Origin: an uncultured Oscillospiraceae bacterium
Lineage (GTDB): Bacteria > Bacillota > Clostridia > Oscillospirales > Oscillospiraceae
Reading direction: 5' to 3'
Assembly: GCA_910579725.1 (NCBI GenBank)
Contig: CAJTUD010000072.1
Span: 1-13,659, forward strand
DNA length: 13,659 bases
Under the pieces are notes generated by a model. It was not told the origin of the DNA. It saw only the letters and a program-made list of their open reading frames with translations, and did not search any database. The position numbers and the translations under genes were made by a program. Below are positions 6,925-13,630 of this stretch, one piece after another (the stretch's first letter is position 1; every line of letters begins with the position of its first letter).

Positions 6925-7248
6925 TTCGCATCTCCTTTACGATCCGAATTTGTTCCATAAAAAGGCCGGAGCGTTCGCCGGCCAAACCAGCTCTCGCGCC
7001 GGCCACACTCAGTCCTGACAGGGACTCCCTCCGCAAATGACATCCACAGGCGGCAGCAGCGCCCCGTCCAGTTCAGTGATGTCCCCTACATGGATCATGT
7101 TGGGGAAATGGTGTTTCGTGACCCGGATAGGGAACGGCTCGATCTCACTGGCCCAGACGGGAGTGATGCCATTGCGTACCGCCGCCAGGGGGAAACCGCC
7201 GATGCCGTCGAAGAGCGATCCCAGCGTCAGTGCAGTTCCATGTTCCAT
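6464..7248 (-). pseudogene. Cytosine-5 DNA methyltransferase, catalytic part (motifs I-VIII), frame broken near 7010
   Basis: Transfers a methyl group from S-adenosylmethionine to C5 of cytosine. The ATG at 7248 has GGAGGC 6 bases upstream. The first 79 residues include motif I TLGSLFDGIGGFPLA, motif II ASEIEPFP, motif III VGDITELD and motif IV GGSPCQD with the catalytic cysteine. A TGA follows PCQD directly; shifting back one base at 7012 restores LSVAGARAGLAGERSGLF, motif VI CWENVPGAFSS and motif VIII PQRRRRIFLVADF, ending at 6464 (about 261 aa restored). One missing C in GAC-CTG explains it. Motifs IX-X are not in this frame but in the overlapping gene 5170-6924. The gene overlaps the preceding 75-aa gene by 22 bases. 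It may be a real mutation, an assembly error or, less likely, a programmed -1 shift; no slippery heptamer is seen. Confidence 0.85.
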
Positions 7249-7454
7249 TGCGATGCCTCCTTCTCCAGCGGCTGGACGGTATTGTCGTAGTTCGGCTCAA
7301 ACATACACCGCTGGCCATTGAACGCCATGGCCGCCTCCCTGGCTTCCACTTCCGAATCGAACGCCAGAGGGCGGCCATATCTGTCGCACCGCCACCGGAC
7401 GGTCCGGCCCCACGGGGAATCCGGATGGGTAGCGGCTGTGACGCCATATTTCAT
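7227..7454 (-). CDS. Small protein of unknown function (75 aa)
   Basis: Not recognised. The ATG at 7454 is preceded by GGAGGT at 6-base spacing, and the stop overlaps the methyltransferase start by 22 bases, so it is very likely translated and coupled to it. The protein is soluble, with no signal peptide or membrane helix. It has a short beta-like stretch (TVRWRCDRYGRPLAFDSEVE) followed by a helix (EAREAAMAFNG), and a lone cysteine near the middle. Its place before the methyltransferase suggests an accessory role, but nothing in the sequence proves it. Confidence 0.7.
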   Translation of the reverse strand: MKYGVTAATHPDSPWGRTVRWRCDRYGRPLAFDSEVEAREAAMAFNGQRCMFEPNYDNTVQPLEKEASQWNMELH

Positions 7455-7466
7455 TGTCTGACCTCC

Positions 7467-7850
7467 TCACATAGCCATCGTTACAGCTTCTGCCGTCTGA
7501 CTGTTCTGTTCCGGGACCAGGAGCCGCTCCGGTGCAAGATCCTCTGATATATCCATCCGATGCACCGGGATACGCAGTCGTTCGGCCTCCTCGATCTCCG
7601 CCTGCATCCCGCTGCTGGTCACGGAACCGAAGGCCCACAACTCATCGCAGCGATGCAGGAGGGTCAGGCCCATCTCGATGCCCGTCTGCCTCTCCTCCGG
7701 AACGGCATCATCCAGCACAGCCGGATACAGCAGGTGGGGCGCAAAAAAGGCGTGTCCGCTCTCCATGACGGTGCGGCACGCCTGCTTCGCGTATTCCACG
7801 TTACGCTCCACATCCCCGGCATACGGGGACGCTACATAGATCAGTTTCAA
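7467..7850 (-). CDS. DUF4406-like protein (nucleoside 2-deoxyribosyltransferase-like fold)
   Basis: A 127-aa protein. The opening KLIYVASPYAGDVERNVEYA, then GHAFFAPHLLYP, CDELWAFG and SSGMQAEIEEAERLRIPV, is the pattern of DUF4406, a Rossmann-like family related to nucleoside 2-deoxyribosyltransferases, in which a glutamate of the last segment would be catalytic in true transferases. The start is TTG at 7850, chosen because GGAGG sits 7 bases upstream and the conserved beta strand begins at residue 3; no ATG precedes it. The last 30 residues (SEDLAPERLLVPEQNSQTAE onward) extend past the core. Twelve bases separate it from both neighbours. Whether it acts on nucleosides or only binds them is unknown. 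Family call is from recalled motifs. Confidence 0.78.
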   Translation of the reverse strand: MKLIYVASPYAGDVERNVEYAKQACRTVMESGHAFFAPHLLYPAVLDDAVPEERQTGIEMGLTLLHRCDELWAFGSVTSSGMQAEIEEAERLRIPVHRMDISEDLAPERLLVPEQNSQTAEAVTMAM

Positions 7851-7862
7851 CCTTCTGCCTCC

Positions 7863-8546
7863 TCAACATAGTGATGTCATTTCCGGTCCCGCAGGCTGGG
7901 GCGTATCCATCAGCGACTGCCAGCTTGCAGGTATTTTCAGAGTTTTTCCGAGACGGGACAACTCCTGCTCCGCGGTATACCGCAGAGCTTCCCGCACCAT
8001 GGGAAGCCAGGCGCCCAGATCCTCGGGCTGTGATGCTTGAAAATCCGCCTGGAACAAGAGGACGTCCTCATATCTTTTCCAGCTTCCGCTGTGATCCTCA
8101 TTCCAGACACAGTCCGCGGAAGTAATGACCACTCCCTCATCGCTGCAGTTTACCCACACGGATCTATCCAGGCTGGGCAGACGGAAAGCCATCGTCCCGA
8201 CCATACAGCCGCCGCCAGTGTTTCCATATGCCTGCCCTGTTGCCACATAGTCTTCCGGATCAAAATCAGGCTGCAGGTCATAGGTGCGAATGGCTTCCAC
8301 TGTAAGATCCTGATCCGGCAAACTGCTGCCATTGAAATTGATGCAGTGATACCCGGCAGCGGGATGCTTGTTCAGACAGCCGTTTCGAAGATCGTGGATC
8401 TTCAACTCAGCCGCCTCCTTGCCGGTAAAAAAGAGGCGCGCTCCATTTTCTGCCAGGTAGCCGTTCTGACCGGACAGAGGCCCGTCTGTCCAGCCTTCTG
8501 CCCAGATTACATAGACAGGCGGAGCGGTGGTTTTGATCTGTTCCAT
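7863..8546 (-). CDS. Protein of unknown function (227 aa) in the conjugation operon
   Basis: Not recognised. The ATG at 8546 is preceded by GGGGAG with 7-base spacing, 13 bases after the trbL-like stop, so it belongs to that transcript. No signal peptide or membrane helix is visible. The protein is rich in W, D and G; notable segments are PVYVIWAEGWTDGPLSGQNG near the N-terminus, GNTGGGCMVGTMAFRLPSLD in the middle (about 108-127) and SVWVNCSDEGVVITSADCVW (about 129-148). Cysteines at about 56, 67, 114, 134 and 145 do not form an obvious zinc motif. The C-terminal third is helical (WLPMVREALRYTAEQELSRL). It may be a cytoplasmic accessory protein; no function can be assigned. Confidence 0.72.
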   Translation of the reverse strand: MEQIKTTAPPVYVIWAEGWTDGPLSGQNGYLAENGARLFFTGKEAAELKIHDLRNGCLNKHPAAGYHCINFNGSSLPDQDLTVEAIRTYDLQPDFDPEDYVATGQAYGNTGGGCMVGTMAFRLPSLDRSVWVNCSDEGVVITSADCVWNEDHSGSWKRYEDVLLFQADFQASQPEDLGAWLPMVREALRYTAEQELSRLGKTLKIPASWQSLMDTPQPAGPEMTSLC

Positions 8547-8559
8547 TTGCAGTCTCCCC

Positions 8560-9465
8560 TTATTTGATTGCCGCCGCTACGGCCTTGGTGGTGTTCACCG
8601 CCGCCTGGGCGGTGTAGACAGCGGACATGATGTTGGCGCGGGTGGTGGTGTCCAGTCCGAAGGTCCCGGCGATCCTGGGCACTTCTCCTGCGGAGAGCAT
8701 CAGTCCCAGCCCCAGCAGCAGGTGTTCCCGGAATGCCAGGAGGCCCGCCGCCAGGATGGTGGCCTGGAGGAACGCCGTCAGGCACAGGCCGATGACCTGC
8801 TTCATCCACTGGAGGAACCCGTCCGAGTAGCCGCGCGGCACGCTAAACATGTAGAGGCTCCCCACCGCGATCTGGATGAGCAGGATGCCGCCCCGTTTCA
8901 GATTTGCAAAAAATATTTTTATCACGGCGTATCCCATGGCGATCACGCAGAAGATCAGCATGATCGGACTGGTGAGCATGGACATCATGAAGTCCGGCGC
9001 GCCGGTCATGTCACTGAGGCTGGTCACGGCGGAGAAGTCCTCCATGATCTGCCGTCCCACCTCTCCAATGCTGGTCCCCAGTCCGGTGATCTCCGCGGTG
9101 AACTGCCCCTGCAGGGTCACGGACAATTCATACAGCCGCACCGGGACGGTGGAGAACAGGCTGACCGCCAGGAAGCCCTTCACGATGTTCAGCGCCGTCT
9201 GCTGGATACTGCCCCGTCCGGTGGAGTAATCCAGACCAAACTCAAAACAGCAGACCACCACGCTGACGCCGAACAGCGCCCAGCCCAACTGGCTGAAAAA
9301 TGTCACGACGGACTGCACCCAGGTCAGCTCGAAGAGTTCCACGCCCATCATGCCCATGATGGCGAAGAAGTTCCCCAGGAACCCCACGAGCTGTCCATAG
9401 AACCAGTCCATGAGATTGCCCATGATCGTGTCCGCTACAAAATCCCAGATAAAGATTTGTGTCAC
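8560..9465 (-). CDS. TrbL/VirB6-like (CD0411-type) conjugation membrane protein
   Basis: Polytopic inner-membrane protein expected to form part of the mating channel, about 301 aa. It has about seven hydrophobic segments, including LVGFLGNFFAIMGMMGVELF, VVTFFSQLGWALFGVSVVVC, SPIMLIFCVIAMGYAVIKIF, GGILLIQIAVGSLYMFSV and VIGLCLTAFLQATILAAGLL. The stretch FFANLKRGGILLIQIAVGSL and the end GEVPRIAGTFGLDTTTRANI are strongly reminiscent of the ICE family. The start is unclear: I give GTG at 9465, but the perfect SD GGAGGTGA (9462-9469) overlaps it and better suits ATC at 9456; an in-frame ATG at 9495 lacks an SD. The upstream space carries the divergent helicase promoter and an inverted repeat. Confidence 0.85.
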   Translation of the reverse strand: MTQIFIWDFVADTIMGNLMDWFYGQLVGFLGNFFAIMGMMGVELFELTWVQSVVTFFSQLGWALFGVSVVVCCFEFGLDYSTGRGSIQQTALNIVKGFLAVSLFSTVPVRLYELSVTLQGQFTAEITGLGTSIGEVGRQIMEDFSAVTSLSDMTGAPDFMMSMLTSPIMLIFCVIAMGYAVIKIFFANLKRGGILLIQIAVGSLYMFSVPRGYSDGFLQWMKQVIGLCLTAFLQATILAAGLLAFREHLLLGLGLMLSAGEVPRIAGTFGLDTTTRANIMSAVYTAQAAVNTTKAVAAAIK

Positions 9466-9474
9466 CTCCGTTTC

Positions 9475-9492
9475 CCTGCGTTGACACGCAGG
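9475..9492. promoter_or_regulatory. Inverted repeat over the helicase -35 box (putative operator)
   Basis: CCTGCGT-TGAC-ACGCAGG is a perfect 7-bp inverted repeat with a 4-base centre. It covers the whole -35 hexamer TTGACA of the rightward promoter and lies 5 bases before the SD of the leftward trbL-like gene. A dimeric repressor bound here would block the helicase promoter; on a leftward transcript the same bases would form a hairpin just before the SD. Confidence 0.5.
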
Positions 9493-9509
9493 CATAAATT
9501 GGTTAGAAT
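9481..9509 (+). promoter_or_regulatory. Near-consensus sigma-70/SigA promoter of the helicase gene
   Basis: TTGACA (9481-9486, perfect), 17-base spacer, TAGAAT (9504-9509, 5 of 6). Transcription would begin near 9516, giving a leader of about 23 bases with the SD AGGAG at 9528-9532. Confidence 0.8.
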
Positions 9510-9538
9510 GATTGCAAGAAAATTTGCAGGAGCCGCCC

Positions 9539-11629
9539 ATGACCTATGAGGAGTTCAAAAGTCAATATCCCATTCGGCTGAACCGGCAGCAGGAGGAGGC
9601 CGTCCGTCAGACAGAAGGGCCCGTCCTGCTGCTGGCGGTGCCGGGGAGCGGCAAGACCACCGTGCTGGTCACCCGTCTGGGGTACATGCTCCATTGCAAA
9701 GGCATCCGCCCGGAGCAGATACTGACCGTGACCTACACCGTGGCGGCCACCAGGGATATGAAGGCCCGGTTTATCAGCTTCTTCGGGGAAGGCCACGCGG
9801 ACAAGCTGACCTTCCGCACCATCAACGGCCTGTGCGCGGTGGTGATCGGGCGCTATGCCCGGCAGAAGGGAACGGAGCCCTTCGCCCTGCTGGACGATGA
9901 GCGGCAGATCAACAGCGTCATCCGCGATCTGCTGGCCCGCACCGGAACCGCGTTCCCCAGTGACCTTCAGGTGAAGGACGCCCGTACCCATATCACCTAC
10001 TGTAAGAACATGATGCTGACCGAGGCGGAGATCCACACCCACAAGGTAGACGGGATGGATTTTCCTCGGGTTTACTTCGAATATCAGGACTATCTCCTCC
10101 GCAGCAGGCGCATGGACTACGATGACCAGATGGTCTTCACATACCGCATCTTCCGGCAGCACCCGGATATCCTGGCATATTTCCAGCACCGGTGGCCCTA
10201 CATCTGCGTGGACGAAGCCCAGGATACCTCGAAGATACAGCACGCCATCCTCCGCCTGTTGGCATCCGGCAGCAGCAATATCTTTATGGTGGGGGATGAA
10301 GACCAGAGCATCTACGGCTTCCGTGCCGCATGGCCCCAGGCTCTGCTGGAGTTTGAGCAGGTCTTTCCCGGCGCGAAAGTATTGAAGCTGGAGACCAACT
10401 ACCGCTCCACCCGCGCCATCGTGGAGAAGGCGGATGCGTTTATCCGCTGCAACCAGAACCGCAGACAGAAGAAAATGCGTACCGAGAACCAGCAGGGCAG
10501 TCCCATCCGCAGGATCATGCTGGAGGACTACAACCGCCAGTACAATTACCTGCTGAAAGTGGCGGAAAACTGTGAGGAGTCCACGGCAGTCCTCTACCGC
10601 AATAATGACAGCGCCCTGCCGCTCATCGACCTGCTGGAGCAGAAGGGGGTCCCTTACGCCTGCCGCCAGCGGGAGGGATTTTTCTTCACCAGCCCTCTGG
10701 TGCGGGACATCACCGACATGCTGGAATTCGCTTTCGATGACGGCAACAAGGACCTGTTCCTCCGCTTCTATTACAAATTGGATTTGAAGCTGAAAAAGGC
10801 CGTGATCTCGCAGCTGCTCTACGGGATGCCCAAGGACAAGAGCGTCTTTGAGGTCCTGCTGGAGAGCGGCGGGCTGGAGCCCTGGCAGATCGGGAAGGTG
10901 AAGGCCATGCAGACCCACTATTCCAAGCTGCCCTACCTGACCAGCTTCGCCGCCATCCAGCGGCTGGTGCGCTATATGGGATATGGCGACTACCTCCAGG
11001 AGCAGCATGGCGACACGACCAAACTGGACATCCTTCTCTCTCTGGCGAATCAGACGCCCTCGGTGGGGCAGTTCCTCCTGCATTTGCAGGAGTTGAAGGA
11101 ACGCATTGAGACTCTGGAGCCCCGCCCGGACTGTCCCTTCGTGCTGTCCACCATCCATGCCAGCAAGGGGCTGGAGTATGACCATGTGATCCTGATCGAC
11201 GCGGTGGACGGGCTACTGCCCTCTGCGGATGAAGCCGAGGAATTGGAGGAGGAGCGGCGGTTATTCTACGTGGGCGCCACCAGGGCCAGGAAGCAGCTGG
11301 AATTTCTCTGTTACGAGAACAAATTCGGAGAGCCCTCCGATGCCTCGTTCTCATTCGTCTCTCAGTTTTTAGGCGAGGAGCCGGAGAAAGAGCCGGAACG
11401 CAAGGCCCAGCCCGCCAAATCAGCCGGTCCATCCAAAGAACAGATCGCTAACTGGATGAAGGACTACATCCCCGGCACAGAGGTCACCCACAAGATTTTC
11501 GGTCGCGGCCTGCTGACCAGGCGGGAAGGGACTTTTGCAACCATCTCCTTTATGGAAGCCGGGACCAAGAAGGTAGACCTGGTCACTTGCCTGCGGCAGG
11601 AAAAGATATGGCTGACGCATTTTGTGTAG
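9539..11629 (+). CDS. UvrD/PcrA/Rep-family superfamily 1 DNA helicase
   Basis: ATP-driven 3'-5' DNA helicase, 696 aa. The ATG at 9539 is chosen because AGGAG lies 6 bases upstream and a strong promoter precedes it; an upstream TTG at 9512 has no support. Motifs in order: Q-motif LNRQQEEAV (about 14-22), Walker A VPGSGKT (34-40), motif Ia TVTYTVAATRDM, Walker B/DExx VDEAQD (about 224-229), motif III MVGDEDQSIYGFRAA, motif IV LETNYRS, motif V LSTIHASKGLEYDHV and motif VI FYVGATRARKQL (about 576-587). The last 50 residues (VTHKIFGRGLLTRREGTFAT onward) resemble the C-terminal Tudor-like domain of PcrA/UvrD that contacts RNA polymerase. The gene opposes all its transfer-gene neighbours and ends 2 bases from the end of the converging gene. 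It could aid repair or element replication. Confidence 0.94.
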   Translation: MTYEEFKSQYPIRLNRQQEEAVRQTEGPVLLLAVPGSGKTTVLVTRLGYMLHCKGIRPEQILTVTYTVAATRDMKARFISFFGEGHADKLTFRTINGLCAVVIGRYARQKGTEPFALLDDERQINSVIRDLLARTGTAFPSDLQVKDARTHITYCKNMMLTEAEIHTHKVDGMDFPRVYFEYQDYLLRSRRMDYDDQMVFTYRIFRQHPDILAYFQHRWPYICVDEAQDTSKIQHAILRLLASGSSNIFMVGDEDQSIYGFRAAWPQALLEFEQVFPGAKVLKLETNYRSTRAIVEKADAFIRCNQNRRQKKMRTENQQGSPIRRIMLEDYNRQYNYLLKVAENCEESTAVLYRNNDSALPLIDLLEQKGVPYACRQREGFFFTSPLVRDITDMLEFAFDDGNKDLFLRFYYKLDLKLKKAVISQLLYGMPKDKSVFEVLLESGGLEPWQIGKVKAMQTHYSKLPYLTSFAAIQRLVRYMGYGDYLQEQHGDTTKLDILLSLANQTPSVGQFLLHLQELKERIETLEPRPDCPFVLSTIHASKGLEYDHVILIDAVDGLLPSADEAEELEEERRLFYVGATRARKQLEFLCYENKFGEPSDASFSFVSQFLGEEPEKEPERKAQPAKSAGPSKEQIANWMKDYIPGTEVTHKIFGRGLLTRREGTFATISFMEAGTKKVDLVTCLRQEKIWLTHFV

Positions 11630-11631
11630 CG

Positions 11632-12129
11632 TCACATGGTCATCTCCATCCCCGCCTTTGGCGCTGAAGTTTTAGACAGCGAAGCAATAAACTCCTTTTC
11701 CGCAGGAGACGTGGCGCTCTGCCCGTTGATCTCCCAGTCCGCCAGAACGCCGAATGCGTCGTTACATTCCTGTACGGTGACAACGGGACCGGATTCGTTC
11801 ATCCGGAGAATCGCTTCCGCCACGATGCGGGCGGCGGGATCGTCTCCCTGGCTGAAGGCCGTCAGCTCGTCCTTGGTCAGGTACGTTCGCAGCGCCATCT
11901 GCTCTTTGGTATATGCACGCATCTCCGCCGTACAGTTCTGATCATCGGGCAGACGGACATCCCCCTCCTCAAACGGATTGGGCGTCAGCAGAAGGATGGC
12001 GGTCAGCGGCGAAACGGCATCTGTGGACACACCGATTCCATAGGGCCCGGGCCCCATTTTGCATATCCCGTGGGTCAGCTCCCGAAGCTGTTCCGCCAGA
12101 AGAACCATTCTGTTTTTGATCTCGCTCAT
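11632..12129 (-). CDS. Protein of unknown function (165 aa) downstream of Maff2
   Basis: Not recognised. The ATG at 12129 is supported by AAGGAGG at 6-base spacing; upstream codons of the open frame overlap the Maff2 gene and have no SD. It begins 14 bases after the Maff2 stop, so the two are probably one transcript. The protein is acidic and soluble, with no signal peptide or membrane helix. Visible segments are an N-terminal helix (EIKNRMVLLAEQLRELTHGI), a glycine/proline turn (KMGPGPYGIGV), a middle that suits a helical domain (KEQMALRTYLTKDELTAF) and GPVVTVQECNDAFGVLADWE. A role in transfer or its control is inferred from position only. Confidence 0.72.
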   Translation of the reverse strand: MSEIKNRMVLLAEQLRELTHGICKMGPGPYGIGVSTDAVSPLTAILLLTPNPFEEGDVRLPDDQNCTAEMRAYTKEQMALRTYLTKDELTAFSQGDDPAARIVAEAILRMNESGPVVTVQECNDAFGVLADWEINGQSATSPAEKEFIASLSKTSAPKAGMEMTM

Positions 12130-12143
12130 CTCTGCCCTCCTTC

Positions 12144-12491
12144 TTAAATTCCGATGATGGTCCAGATGTAAGTGGGGGCGGTGAGGGTAAGGATGAGACA
12201 GGCGAACAGGATCACCGGACCGGTCCACTCAAACTGGCCGTGTTTCTTGTAATCAAAGTATGCCATAGCCGATTTCCCGAAGAACGCGATGGTCAAAACC
12301 ATGTCCAACGCGGGGAAAACCACGTTATTGACAACGGTTTTGATCTGCCCAGCGGCGTCATTCCAGGTACTCTCCACTACCGCGCCCACATCGCCCCTGC
12401 CGCCGGACGTAGCGAAAGCAGGAACGCAGAGGATGGACATCACCACCAGGACAAGGAGCAGGGGCCGCAGATGTTTTTTGAATTTTCGCAT
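12144..12491 (-). CDS. Maff2-family membrane protein
   Basis: A 115-aa protein of the Maff2 family, small membrane proteins found just before the trbL-like gene in clostridial conjugative elements and resembling VirB2-type components in size and topology. It opens with a basic N-terminus and a hydrophobic core ending VPAFA (a likely signal peptide, cleavage after residue 27), followed by a short exported stretch, a membrane helix (about 57-79, VFPALDMVLTIAFFGKSAMA) and a second (about 91-112, GPVILFACLILTLTAPTYIW). The ATG at 12491 has GGGAGGT 5 bases upstream. A GC hairpin lies between it and the SpaA-like gene. The VirB2-like role is an inference from topology and context. Confidence 0.85.
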   Translation of the reverse strand: MRKFKKHLRPLLLVLVVMSILCVPAFATSGGRGDVGAVVESTWNDAAGQIKTVVNNVVFPALDMVLTIAFFGKSAMAYFDYKKHGQFEWTGPVILFACLILTLTAPTYIWTIIGI

Positions 12492-12510
12492 AAATACCTC
12501 CCAAAAGCTG

Positions 12511-12536
12511 GAGGGCCGTCCCGCAGGACGGCCCTC
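12511..12536 (-). terminator. GC-rich hairpin between the SpaA-like gene and Maff2
   Basis: A perfect 11-bp stem (GAGGGCCGTCC with GGACGGCCCTC) and a CGCA loop. On the - strand it is followed within a few bases by CTTTT, then the Maff2 SD. It could be a weak terminator or attenuator separating the surface-protein gene from the mating-channel genes. The T-run is short and slightly displaced, so readthrough is likely. Confidence 0.5.
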
Positions 12537-12559
12537 TCCATTATTACATGGTTTTCAAA

Positions 12560-13630
12560 TCAGTACCCTGTTCTGGGCAGGGGTTTACCGGGTTTATAAA
12601 CCGTGGTGACCCAGCGGTCCGTCGCCATGATCCACTGCCCGTTGTAGACGCCGCCCACGTCCGCCTGATTGACGAACTTGGTACCGCCCGTCAGGCTGGA
12701 GAGGACATTGCAGTAAACCGCGGGAGCCTCCACCTGCCGGAAGTTAGACGGGACCACACCGAACACGCACATAAACTCCGTCACACACTCGTTGGAGGCC
12801 AGCCCCAGCGCGGCGGGAGAAGCGATGATGACCCTGTTCTGCTGGGTGCTGACATTGTCCGCCAGCGTGCGGTACTCGCTGCTGAGGTTGGTTTTGTAGA
12901 CGATCTTGTAATTCCCAGGCACATTGTAGGTCCCGGTGACGATCTTATCCAGCCGCACTGCCTTGGTGGGCAGGGTGTCTCGCCAGTAGAAAGATGTGAG
13001 CGCGGTAGTGGAGTTGTTGCCGATGCCGGAGAGATCATACTTGATGCTCTGACCGGGAACAACCTCGCTGTAGCCCCGCTTGGTAATAGAGACGTTGGTG
13101 TAGAGGCTCTTGTTGGTCATAGCCGCCTTGACGATCTGGCCGGCGTACTCGATCTCCACCTCGATGGGCGTCTTGTCCAGGCCGTAGTAATCTGCTGATT
13201 TGGATTCCACAACCTTATAGCGGCCCAGGGGCAGGGGCCGGGACTTGGCGACACCGTTCTTGTCTGTCTTGATCGTGTCCGCCAGGTTGCCGGAGCGATG
13301 CTCATAGATCTCAAACTCCGTGTTGGGCAGGGGCGTCCCGGCAGGCCAGCCGTTCATGGTGTTGTACTCAGCGGAGGTCTTGGTCACCTGGATCTGGCCG
13401 GTGATGGGGGTGTTCTTCCACTCCACGATGGTCGTCTCGCCTGCGGTGACATAGACCGTCTTCATCTCGGTGTCCACCAGATAGCCCTCGTTCTCCAGCT
13501 CCTTGAGGTAGTACCGCCCGGAGGTGGTCAACCCCTCAATATAAACGTACCCAGAATTGTCGGAGGTGTACTGCCCGACAGGCTTGTGGCCACTGTCATA
13601 CAGCAGATAGCGATAGGTAATCCGCCGCTT
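12560..13630 (-). CDS. SpaA-like (prealbumin fold) surface protein, N-terminus missing
   Basis: C-terminal part of a multi-domain surface protein of the SpaA pilin-related kind, made of repeated Ig-like units often locked by isopeptide bonds. The first partial unit (YLLYDSGHKPVGQY ... GRYYLKEL) is followed by a full unit with GQIQVTKTS, PNTEFEIYE and LGRYKVVESKSADYYGL, where the K of VTK and the E of VVES are candidate cross-link residues. A further domain starts near TNVSITKRGYSEVVPGQSIK. The protein ends LPRTGY, a sortase-type LPxTG motif without the usual hydrophobic anchor. The frame is readable up to 13630, where a TAA interrupts it in a region that no longer resembles a SpaA unit; a TTG at 13531 is the first formal start but is inside a unit, so the true start is further upstream. 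Probably a contact or adhesion protein of the element. Confidence 0.75.
   Translation of the reverse strand, partial: KRRITYRYLLYDSGHKPVGQYTSDNSGYVYIEGLTTSGRYYLKELENEGYLVDTEMKTVYVTAGETTIVEWKNTPITGQIQVTKTSAEYNTMNGWPAGTPLPNTEFEIYEHRSGNLADTIKTDKNGVAKSRPLPLGRYKVVESKSADYYGLDKTPIEVEIEYAGQIVKAAMTNKSLYTNVSITKRGYSEVVPGQSIKYDLSGIGNNSTTALTSFYWRDTLPTKAVRLDKIVTGTYNVPGNYKIVYKTNLSSEYRTLADNVSTQQNRVIIASPAALGLASNECVTEFMCVFGVVPSNFRQVEAPAVYCNVLSSLTGGTKFVNQADVGGVYNGQWIMATDRWVTTVYKPGKPLPRTGY

Noticed and set aside
7009..7020. Programmed -1 ribosomal frameshift at the methyltransferase stop
   Set aside because: No X-XXY-YYZ slippery site is seen, and a single missing base is the simpler explanation.
9495..9540. 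Upstream extension of the trbL-like protein to an ATG at 9495 or further
   Set aside because: No SD, and the extension runs through the divergent promoter region; residues are not like a membrane-protein N-terminus.
8527..9549. 340-aa open frame on the + strand
   Set aside because: Antisense to the trbL-like gene; histidine- and glutamine-rich composition typical of a shadow of hydrophobic codons.
9503..11185. 560-aa open frame on the - strand
   Set aside because: It is antisense to the helicase gene, whose motifs and promoter are clear. The protein has biased composition and no family marks.
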